Source: Gammaproteobacteria bacterium
GTDB lineage: Bacteria; Pseudomonadota; Gammaproteobacteria; SZUA-229
Assembly: GCA_030641945.1 (NCBI GenBank)
Contig: DAOWLL010000155.1
Span: 1-5,345, forward strand
Direction: 5' to 3'
Length of the DNA stretch: 5,345 nucleotides
This document shows, piece by piece, positions 1 to 4,755 of this stretch (its first letter is position 1; every line of letters begins with the position of its first letter). The position numbers and the translations under genes are program-made. The notes beneath the pieces are model-generated. The model did not search any database and was not told the origin of the DNA. It saw only the letters and a list, made by a program, of their open reading frames with translations.

Positions 1-58
1 CTTTAGCCGCGAATTGTTTGTATACGCGAGATTTGTTCGCGGCTAAAGCCGCTCCTAC
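1..58. repeat. REP-type inverted pair, family 1 (left member cut by window edge)
   Basis: Positions 1-13 and 36-48 are perfect 13-base inverted arms. The right member, read on the minus strand from 58, begins with the GTAG head typical of REP elements (GTAGGAGCGG...) and folds into a GCGGCT/AGCCGC stem (39-44 with 47-52). The left member lacks its GTAG head only because the window starts inside it. This is the inverted-pair layout of REP doublets (BIME-like), which are normally mobilised in trans by RAYT (REP-associated tyrosine) transposases. No such gene is in the window. Confidence 0.8.
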
Positions 59-72
59 GTACTTTCCTTGCC

Positions 73-93
73 CCTCGAACCTCGTTCCTCGCC
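73..93. repeat. Three tandem 7-bp units
   Basis: Three consecutive 7-base units (CCTCGAA, CCTCGTT, CCTCGCC) share the core CCTCG. The tract lies in the spacer between REP pairs. No function is evident, and it may be a remnant of a longer short-unit repeat. Confidence 0.4.
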
Positions 94-134
94 ACTGTTG
101 CTGTTCTCTGTGGTAAATCATTATTTTCAGTATC

Positions 135-219
135 GTAGCCTGGATGAAACGAAGTGCAATCCGGGGTTGTTAATCGCTGCGATGAATCCCCGGATTACGT
201 TGCACTTCATCCAGGCTAC
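135..219. repeat. REP-type inverted pair, family 2
   Basis: The plus-strand member is 135-166 (GTAGCCTGGATGAA... ending ATCCGGGG) and the minus-strand member is 219-188 (GTAGCCTGGATGAA... ending ATCCGGGG). Each has a GTAG head and can fold its own CCTGGAT/ATCCGGG stem with one G-T pair. Together the arms form a larger cruciform around a 21-base spacer (167-187). The two members differ in their central loops, so they look like two related elements and not a simple palindrome. The position 3' of mlaA fits the usual intergenic home of REPs, where they can stabilise or end transcripts. Confidence 0.8.
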
Positions 220-223
220 GTGG

Positions 224-241
224 GTAGGAACTGCTTTAGAC
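224..241 (+). repeat. Degenerate half of a family 1 REP
   Basis: The sequence starting GTAGGAACTGCTTTAG matches the family 1 element (GTAGGAGCGGCTTTAG) at about 15 of 18 positions, then stops. It sits wedged between the family 2 pair and the family 3 pair with only a few bases on each side, which suggests layered insertion and truncation. Confidence 0.5.
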
Positions 242-243
242 TT

Positions 244-310
244 GTAGGCTGGCATAAGCGAAGCGTTGCCGGCACACTGCCGGGAACGGCAAGGCCTTAT
301 CCCGGCCTAC
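244..310. repeat. REP-type inverted pair, family 3, next to the mlaA stop
   Basis: The plus-strand member is 244-274, with head GTAG and stem GCTGGCA/TGCCGGC (248-254 with 267-273, one G-T pair). The minus-strand member is 310-278, with head GTAG and a perfect stem GCCGGGA/TCCCGGC. Only three bases separate the two tails. The pair begins 12 bases after the mlaA stop codon in the direction of mlaA transcription, so in the mlaA mRNA it would form a strong hairpin. It may act as a 3' stabiliser or terminator. No U-run follows it, so a classical intrinsic terminator is not supported. Confidence 0.75.
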
Positions 311-322
311 GACTGTGGTAAA

Positions 323-1156
323 TTATTTTTTCAAGTCTTTTTCCAGATCAAGATCGTCTTCAAACAAGTCATCATCACCAAACAATTCTTCTTCACTCAA
401 GCCCGTATCAGGCGGATTACCATCGTGAATAAGGTACAGCCGTCTTTGCAGGTAGGCATCACGAATAAAGGCATATTTATCGGGCGCAGTTTCGTCGATG
501 ATGTTTGTTGCAGATATCAGGTCAGCGCGCTTATCGGTATAGCGCACAACCAGCAAGCTGAGCGTGACTTTCAGCTCCTTGTCCTGGAATACCGGGTCGA
601 ACAGGACCCAGTCGACAGGTACGCTGAGGCCATCACGTACGGTGCTTGGGCCAAGGAACGGCAGTACAAAGTACGGCCCGCTATCGACACCCCAGAACGC
701 CAGTGTCTGACCGAAGTCTTCGTTGTACTTGGGCAGGTCCATGTGTGTAGCAACGTCGATAAAGCCCAGCAACCCGATTGTCGTGTTCCAGACTAAACGT
801 GCAGAGGTGGAAACAGCCTCATGGAATTTAAGCTGAAGCAGCGAGTTGAAAAAGACAACAATGTCATCAAGGTTGTTGAAGAAGTTAGTCACACCGGTGT
901 TGAGTGCATTCGGCATGATCCAGTTATAGCCCTTGGCAACCGGCTTTACGATGGCTTTATCCATGGTTTCATTGAATGAAAACATGGCACGGTTATATCT
1001 TTCAAGCGGATCGTCAGGGTTGGGTGGGCCATCGAGCGTGGCGCAGCCGCTATAAAAAGACACGCTGCAAATAATTAGCAGTGATGGAAATAACTTTAAA
1101 ACTTTATGTCCGCTTGCCGCTACACGGCCCCACGCTAATGAACGCAAATCAAACAT
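323..1156 (-). CDS. mlaA: MlaA/VacJ family outer-membrane lipoprotein
   Basis: This 277-residue protein resembles MlaA, the outer-membrane component of the Mla system that removes misplaced phospholipids from the outer leaflet and hands them to MlaC. Visible features are a lipoprotein-type signal (hydrophobic stretch 22-35, then SGC with Cys38 as the likely lipidated residue), the family opening DPLERYNRAMFSFNE around 49-63, and the conserved middle with GFIDVA, GQTLAFWGV, GPYFVLPFLGPSTVRDG and a late RDAYLQRR. The tail is strongly acidic (EEELFGDDDLFEDD) and is an extension of uncertain role. The ATG at 1156 is the only standard start giving a complete signal peptide, but it has no clear Shine-Dalgarno and its first codons lie in a repeat copy. 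Tyr at the -3 lipobox position is atypical. As is usual for mlaA, it stands apart from the ABC transporter genes. It lies 311 bases downstream of lpxB on the same strand and may have its own promoter. Confidence 0.92.
   Translation of the reverse strand: MFDLRSLAWGRVAASGHKVLKLFPSLLIICSVSFYSGCATLDGPPNPDDPLERYNRAMFSFNETMDKAIVKPVAKGYNWIMPNALNTGVTNFFNNLDDIVVFFNSLLQLKFHEAVSTSARLVWNTTIGLLGFIDVATHMDLPKYNEDFGQTLAFWGVDSGPYFVLPFLGPSTVRDGLSVPVDWVLFDPVFQDKELKVTLSLLVVRYTDKRADLISATNIIDETAPDKYAFIRDAYLQRRLYLIHDGNPPDTGLSEEELFGDDDLFEDDLDLEKDLKK
1133..1150 (-). repeat. Partial copy D of the 10-bp-periodic repeat, inside the mlaA start region
   Basis: The plus-strand bases CGCTAATGAACGCAAATC differ at two positions from the matching part of copy A (CGCTAATAAACGCAAATA). 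On the minus strand they encode residues 3-8 of MlaA (DLRSLA). The copy is thus translated if the annotated start is correct. Confidence 0.55.
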
Positions 1157-1222
1157 TTTTTTATAGTTGTTATGTCGTCTGATTATTTTATTTACTTGTT
1201 AGTCGAAGTTATCAGGCAATAT

Positions 1223-1254
1223 TGTCCGCAAATAAACGCTAATAAACGCAAATA
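1223..1254 (-). repeat. Copy A of the 10-bp-periodic repeat
   Basis: Read on the minus strand, this is a close copy of the repeats at 1343-1386 and 1452-1495 (about 27 of 32 positions match copy B), in opposite orientation to both. The core GCGTTTATTA, GCGTTYATTY, GCGG shows a 10-base internal period. Together with copy B it forms an inverted repeat with a loop of about 92 bases. Confidence 0.75.
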
Positions 1255-1342
1255 GAATATCTCTTTTATTGTTGTTCTGTCATAGGGCCTGATTAAATTA
1301 ATATGCTTGTTGCTGGCATATAACCCAGCAATGAAACAGTAG

Positions 1343-1386
1343 AAAACATTCGCGTTTATTAGCGTTCATTCGCGGACTGATTTATT
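1343..1386 (+). repeat. Copy B of the 10-bp-periodic repeat
   Basis: This 44-base stretch matches 1452-1495 at 41 of 44 positions by direct comparison (same orientation, 109 bases apart). It contains the units GCGTTTATTA and GCGTTCATTC followed by GCGG. Confidence 0.8.
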
Positions 1387-1388
1387 AC

Positions 1389-1422
1389 TGTCCCGTATTG
1401 CACAGCGCTCCATCCTGGCTAC
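1389..1422 (-). repeat. Worn single REP of family 2
   Basis: Read on the minus strand from 1422, the sequence begins GTAGCCAGGATGGAGCG and ends near ATACGGGA. This has the head and layout of the family 2 REPs at 135-219, with changes that weaken the stem. It lies between repeat copies B and C and has no inverted partner. Confidence 0.5.
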
Positions 1423-1451
1423 TTTAATTATTATTCAGCAAGTCCTGGAAT

Positions 1452-1495
1452 AAAACATTCGCGTTTATTAGCGTTCATTTGCGGACAAATTTATT
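1452..1495 (+). repeat. Copy C of the 10-bp-periodic repeat, overlapping the lpxB 3' end
   Basis: This copy differs from copy B at 3 of 44 positions. The minus-strand reading of 1468-1494 gives the last eight LpxB residues (INLSANER) and the TAA stop, so the repeat forms the end of the lpxB reading frame. On that strand the repeat carries several closely spaced stop triplets (TGA, TAA, TAA in different frames). Confidence 0.8.
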
Positions 1496-2646
1496 TCACT
1501 ACGTTTCTTGTTATTAAGCATGTCATACGCAAGCTGTGCAACGTGGGTTGTGCCACTGTTGTCGCCCAGTTTGTCACGTATCAGTGACAGCTCATGTCGC
1601 ATAGTGTCGTTATAGTTCTTATCTGACAGAATGTGCAGTATTTCTTTGCTAATTTTCTTTGGTCTGGCGCCGCCCTGCAGGAATTCCCTGACCACATCTT
1701 TGCTTGCCACGATATTGACCAGGCCAATTCTGTCGATACTGATCATGAACTTCAGGATGAAATAGGACAGCCATGAAATCTTGTAGACAATCGCCATGGG
1801 GATGCCCATCAACGCAATCTCAAGTGTTGCTGTTCCCGAAGCGGTGATGATTGCATCGCATGCCTGCATTACGTCATAGGTCTTGCCGTTAATGACGCAT
1901 ATTCTCAGGATGATAATTTCTTCAATGAAAGGATCCAGTACCTCGTCATTCAATGATTCTGCAAGTGGAAGTACGAACTGCAGATTGGGGTTTTGTTTTA
2001 GCAGCTTCTTTGCAGTCGCAAGCTGTATCGGCAGTATGCGCTTGATTTCACCTTCGCGGCTGCCGGGAAAGATACCAATGGTTGTCAGCTCGTCGAGCTC
2101 CAGTAACTCACGCGCCTGTGCAGGACTCTTGTCTGCGATGACTTCTTCAACCAGCGGATGTCCGGTGAATTCAACCGGCACGTTGGCATCTTTATACAGG
2201 TCGACTTCAAACGGGAAAATCACCGCCATCTGGTCAACGATTTTGCCCATCTTGTATACGCGCTTGGGGCGCCAGGCCCATACCTGCGGCCCGATATAGA
2301 ACAACACTTTTACACCGATGGATTTTGCATAGGCGGCCAGGCGCTGGTTGAACTCCTGGTAATCAACCAGTATGAGTAAGTCTGGGGGTGTTTTGGTAAT
2401 GGTCTGCTTGAGCTGCTCCAGCACACCCTTGATGGTTCTGTAATTGGCAAGCACCTCGAACAGGCCGACCACGGCCAGATCGGATGCATCGATCATGATG
2501 TCGACGCCGGCGCGGCGCATGTTGTCGCCGCCCATGCCTTTCAGCTTAAGGCCGGGGTCGAGTGTCAGTAGTTTCCTGGCCAGGTGGGATGCGTGCAGGT
2601 CACCCGATGCTTCGCCAGCGATAATGAAAACCGTTTGCCCGGGCAA
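1468..2646 (-). CDS. lpxB: Lipid-A-disaccharide synthase LpxB
   Basis: LpxB (GT19 family) joins UDP-2,3-diacylglucosamine and 2,3-diacylglucosamine-1-phosphate into the lipid A disaccharide at the inner face of the inner membrane. The 392 residues show the family motifs in order: GEASGD (11-16), a GMGG loop (37-40), VVGLFEVL (59-66), an Asp in LVDYQEFN (Asp95, at the place of the family's essential Asp), GPQVWAWRPKRV (119-130), GHPLVEE (162-168), FPGSREGEI (193-201), ASGTATLE (269-276) and GLVNIVA. Length is close to the roughly 380 residues of E. coli LpxB. The start is a TTG at 2646: the preceding codon is the in-frame gnnB TAA, no ATG or GTG precedes GEASGD, and AAGGG (2657-2661) sits 10 bases upstream. 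The C-terminal tail (INLSANER) comes from a repeat element. If the gnnAB assignment is right, its substrates carry a diamino sugar. Confidence 0.96.
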   Translation of the reverse strand: MPGQTVFIIAGEASGDLHASHLARKLLTLDPGLKLKGMGGDNMRRAGVDIMIDASDLAVVGLFEVLANYRTIKGVLEQLKQTITKTPPDLLILVDYQEFNQRLAAYAKSIGVKVLFYIGPQVWAWRPKRVYKMGKIVDQMAVIFPFEVDLYKDANVPVEFTGHPLVEEVIADKSPAQARELLELDELTTIGIFPGSREGEIKRILPIQLATAKKLLKQNPNLQFVLPLAESLNDEVLDPFIEEIIILRICVINGKTYDVMQACDAIITASGTATLEIALMGIPMAIVYKISWLSYFILKFMISIDRIGLVNIVASKDVVREFLQGGARPKKISKEILHILSDKNYNDTMRHELSLIRDKLGDNSGTTHVAQLAYDMLNNKKRSEINLSANER

Positions 2647-3741
2647 TTACAGGGCACCCTTGATGATGTCGGTGATGGCATCGACCTTGTCATCTTCCAG
2701 TTCAGGGTAAACCGGCAGCGAAAAACACTTGCTGGCAACAGATTCTGACACCGGAAGCTGGCTGTCCCTGTAGGTTTCCAGGTACACATCCTGTTTGTGC
2801 AGCGGAATAGGGTAGTACACGGCACAGGCAACATTGTTGTCCTGTAATGCTTTCATGATGCTGTCACGCTCGTCGTGCAGCAAGGTGTATTGATGGTAGA
2901 TGTGCACACCGATGCCGTCTTCATAGGCGGTCTGGATACTGGTGTCCGCAAGCGCATTGGAATAGCGGAGCGCAACACGGCGGCGGTTCTGGTTGTATTC
3001 ATCGATATGTTTCAGCTTGATGCGCAGAATGATTGCCTGCAACTCATCCAGCCGGCTGTTGTAGCCAATAACATTGTGATGATAGCGTTCACGGCTGCCG
3101 TGATTGCGCAGCACGCGTAATTCATTGGCGCCTTTTTCATCGTTGCTTGTTATCAGCCCGCCATCACCGAAGCAGCCCAGGTTCTTGCTGGGGAAAAAAC
3201 TGAAGGCGCCAAAGTCACCAAAGCTGCCGGTTTGTTTATTATCGATATGCGCACCGAATGATTGTGCACAGTCTTCAACAATTATCAGGCCCTTATCATC
3301 ACATAAGGTCTTCAGCGCATTCATGTCGACAGGCTGGCCGAACAGATGCACGGGAATAACGGCCCTGGTTTTTGCGCTAATGGCCTGCTCAAGCAGGTTG
3401 AGGTCGAAATTGAACGTGTACGGGTCGATATCAACGAACACCGGGATGGCGCCAACATAGCTGATGGCTTCGGCCGTGGCGATAAAGGTGAACGGCGTGG
3501 TGATGACTTCGTCGCCTGCACCGATGCCGGCAGCCACGAGCGCCAGGTGCAGCGCATCTGTGCCCGAGGCTACACCCACTGCATGTTCAACACCGAGATA
3601 TTCAGCCGCTTCTTTTTCGAATGCCTGTACATTGGGGCCAAGAATAAACTGTGTCGCCGACAGCCCGTCAATCAGGGCGGTGTCGATCTCGTCTTTAAGC
3701 GCCAGGTATTGACCCTTGAGGTCGACCATCGGGATGTTCAT
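2647..3741 (-). CDS. gnnB: DegT/DnrJ/EryC1 aminotransferase, probable GnnB (UDP-GlcNAc3N-forming)
   Basis: This is a 364-residue PLP-dependent sugar aminotransferase. It shows the N-terminal MVDLKGQY, GTDAL (60-64) for phosphate binding, PFTFIAT (83-89), HLFGQ (132-136), EDCAQSFGA (156-164) with the Asp that contacts the PLP ring nitrogen, SFFPSKNLG with Lys186 as the Schiff-base lysine, and GYNSRLDELQA near 230. In the GnnA/GnnB route it would transfer an amino group, with glutamate as known donor, to the 3-keto sugar nucleotide, giving UDP-GlcNAc3N. The family motifs alone do not fix the substrate. The call rests on its place between an oxidoreductase and lpxB. The alternative is a WbpE/WlbC-type enzyme acting on a uronic acid. 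The ATG start has a good Shine-Dalgarno (GAAAGGA, 3752-3758). It lies 17 bases after gnnA, and its TAA directly abuts the lpxB TTG. Confidence 0.85.
   Translation of the reverse strand: MNIPMVDLKGQYLALKDEIDTALIDGLSATQFILGPNVQAFEKEAAEYLGVEHAVGVASGTDALHLALVAAGIGAGDEVITTPFTFIATAEAISYVGAIPVFVDIDPYTFNFDLNLLEQAISAKTRAVIPVHLFGQPVDMNALKTLCDDKGLIIVEDCAQSFGAHIDNKQTGSFGDFGAFSFFPSKNLGCFGDGGLITSNDEKGANELRVLRNHGSRERYHHNVIGYNSRLDELQAIILRIKLKHIDEYNQNRRRVALRYSNALADTSIQTAYEDGIGVHIYHQYTLLHDERDSIMKALQDNNVACAVYYPIPLHKQDVYLETYRDSQLPVSESVASKCFSLPVYPELEDDKVDAITDIIKGAL
2655..2661 (-). promoter_or_regulatory. Ribosome binding site supporting the TTG start of lpxB
   Basis: AAGGGTG on the minus strand lies within the last codons of gnnB, with its AAGGG part 10 bases before the TTG. 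Because the in-frame gnnB stop blocks any longer version, this site and the position of GEASGD together fix the lpxB start. It also implies that lpxB initiation depends on ribosomes finishing gnnB. Confidence 0.5.
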
Positions 3742-3751
3742 ATAAATATTA

Positions 3752-3758
3752 TCCTTTC
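3752..3758 (-). promoter_or_regulatory. Ribosome binding site of gnnB
   Basis: GAAAGGA on the minus strand begins one base after the gnnA stop codon and lies 10 bases before the gnnB ATG at 3741. It supports that ATG over the internal ATG four codons later. Confidence 0.6.
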
Positions 3759-4697
3759 TTATGTATCTTTGAGCAGTGCAGAGATTTTTATCGCAGCATC
3801 GAGCGCACGGCGGCCATCTTCTCCGCTGACCAGTATGGGTGTGCCATGATGAATCGAATCCAGGAAGGCGTTTATTTCCAGGTTGAGTGCATCGCTATTA
3901 TCGTAGGTTGATATTTCACTGACGATCTCCGGAATGCCCGGATGTATTTCCTTGTCGCCTTTCTTGTAGATGCTCAATTCACGGTTGTGAAAGTCAACCG
4001 AGATGTAGGCATTGTGCTGGAAGATGCGCATCTTGCGTTCGGTTTTTACACTGACGCGGCTGGCGGTGACATTGGCAACACAGCCGTTTTCAAATTCAAT
4101 CCGCACATTGGCGATGTCGGTGCTGTTGGTCAAAACCTGTGTGCCCGAGGCACGCATTTCCTTGATGTCGGATTTGACGATGTCGAGGATGATGTCGATG
4201 TCATGAATCATCAGGTCGAGAATGACATTGACATCGGTTGCGCGTGGATTGAACGGCGCCAGCCTGTGCGATTCGATGAAAGTCGGTGTCTCCAGGGTGC
4301 CGCTCAGGTCCATCAGCGCGGCATTGAAACGTTCGAGGTGGCCGACCTGGATCATCAGGTCATTGGCAATGGCCAGCTCGATCAGGTCATCGGCCTGGTC
4401 AACCGTGACGGTGATCGGTTTTTCGATCAGTACATGGGTGTCGTGTTCGAGAAAGTCGCGCGCGATCTGGTGATGCATCGTGGTAGGTGCCGCGATACTG
4501 ACCGCGTCCACCTTGCCCAGCAGCTCGTGGTAATCCGTCAGTGCCTTAACGCCGTACTTGTCCGCGATTTCTTTCGCGGTCTCGGCATTGGCATCGACAA
4601 CGGCGATCAGGTCGCTCTTCTCCAGCGCAGCATACTTTTCAGCGTGAAATTTTCCCAGGTAACCAACACCGATAACGGCGGTTTTCAACTTGCTCAT
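3759..4697 (-). CDS. gnnA: Gfo/Idh/MocA oxidoreductase, probable GnnA (UDP-GlcNAc 3-dehydrogenase)
   Basis: This 312-residue protein has an N-terminal Rossmann fold with GVGYLG (10-15) and Asp35 after the second strand, which suggests NAD over NADP. It has the family signature EKP (92-94, catalytic Lys93), VGHLERFN (118-125), and the C-terminal domain motif DLMIHDID (161-168) with the expected Asp and His. In the known A. ferrooxidans pathway, GnnA oxidises the 3-hydroxyl of UDP-GlcNAc with NAD so that GnnB can aminate it. Adjacency to gnnB and lpxB supports that role. Sequence alone could also fit a WbpB/WlbA-type UDP-sugar dehydrogenase. It is the first gene of the operon. The ATG has only a weak purine-rich site (AAGAAG) upstream, and 58 bases separate it from the divergent rnhB. 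Confidence 0.82.
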   Translation of the reverse strand: MSKLKTAVIGVGYLGKFHAEKYAALEKSDLIAVVDANAETAKEIADKYGVKALTDYHELLGKVDAVSIAAPTTMHHQIARDFLEHDTHVLIEKPITVTVDQADDLIELAIANDLMIQVGHLERFNAALMDLSGTLETPTFIESHRLAPFNPRATDVNVILDLMIHDIDIILDIVKSDIKEMRASGTQVLTNSTDIANVRIEFENGCVANVTASRVSVKTERKMRIFQHNAYISVDFHNRELSIYKKGDKEIHPGIPEIVSEISTYDNSDALNLEINAFLDSIHHGTPILVSGEDGRRALDAAIKISALLKDT

Positions 4698-4755
4698 GTC
4701 AGTGGTTTCTTCTTATGATACGGTCAAAATAATAATGAGGAGTGATTCTACCGGA
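4698..4755. promoter_or_regulatory. Divergent intergenic region between gnnA and rnhB
   Basis: These 58 bases must hold the start signals for both directions unless the promoters lie inside the genes. TTATGATA (4713-4720) contains TATGAT on the plus strand and TATCAT on the minus strand, both plausible -10 boxes. A weak -35 candidate for rnhB (TTGCTC, 4690-4695) lies 18 bases upstream. TTGACC (minus strand, 4727-4722) resembles a -35 box but has no good -10 at the right distance. The promoters are not proven. Confidence 0.35.
4737..4742 (+). promoter_or_regulatory. Shine-Dalgarno-like GAGGAG of rnhB
   Basis: GAGGAG lies 13 bases before the ATG at 4756, rather far but the best match present. 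An in-frame ATG at 4735 overlaps it and has no site of its own, so 4756 is preferred. The 4735 start would add seven residues (MRSDSTG). Confidence 0.4.

Larger units (their letters stand above)
1157..1467. other. AT-rich repeat-filled spacer between lpxB and mlaA
   Basis: No credible coding frame is seen here. The stretch holds repeat copy A, copy B and most of copy C, one worn family 2 REP, and two similar segments (1133-1200 and 1237-1311). A short inverted repeat TTGCTGG/CCAGCAA (1310-1316 with 1325-1331, 8-base loop) is present but lacks a U-run on the minus strand. The mlaA promoter, if separate, should lie around 1160-1230 on the minus strand. That stretch is AT-rich, but I see no convincing -35/-10 pair. 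Confidence 0.7.
1468..4697 (-). other. Probable operon gnnA-gnnB-lpxB
   Basis: Three same-strand genes have gaps of 17 and 0 bases and no room for internal promoters or terminators, so they are probably one transcript. The promoter should lie in 4698-4755. The order oxidoreductase, aminotransferase, lpxB matches the published gnnA-gnnB-lpxB order of Acidithiobacillus ferrooxidans. There lpxA lies upstream, whereas here a divergent rnhB does. Confidence 0.8.

Noticed and set aside
266..796. Plus-strand open frame of 176 codons opposite mlaA
   Set aside because: It lies antisense to the clearly conserved MlaA frame, begins in the REP pair, and its translation shows no recognisable domain.
1310..1331. 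Short inverted repeat TTGCTGG/CCAGCAA as an intrinsic terminator
   Set aside because: The stem is only seven pairs with an eight-base loop, and no U-run follows on the minus strand.
1223..1495. Repeat copies A-C considered as a CRISPR array
   Set aside because: Copies occur in both orientations, spacing is irregular, the repeat has a 10-base internal period, and no cas gene is present.
1883..2299. Plus-strand open frames across lpxB and gnnB, including 1883-2299, 2875-3120 and 3346-3849
   Set aside because: They are antisense to well-supported enzymes, have Ser/Thr-rich or biased translations typical of reversed coding sequence, and lack start signals.
1468..4697. The operon as an undescribed system
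   Set aside because: Gene content and order match the published GnnA/GnnB-LpxB route, so novelty is limited to context and junction details.
3942..4718. Plus-strand open frame of 258 codons opposite gnnA
   Set aside because: It is the mirror of the GnnA frame. GnnA has all family motifs, while this translation is low in structure and matches nothing I recognise.
4735..4755. Upstream in-frame ATG at 4735 as the rnhB start
   Set aside because: It overlaps the GAGGAG site, has no ribosome binding site of its own, and adds residues not expected before GVDEAGRG.
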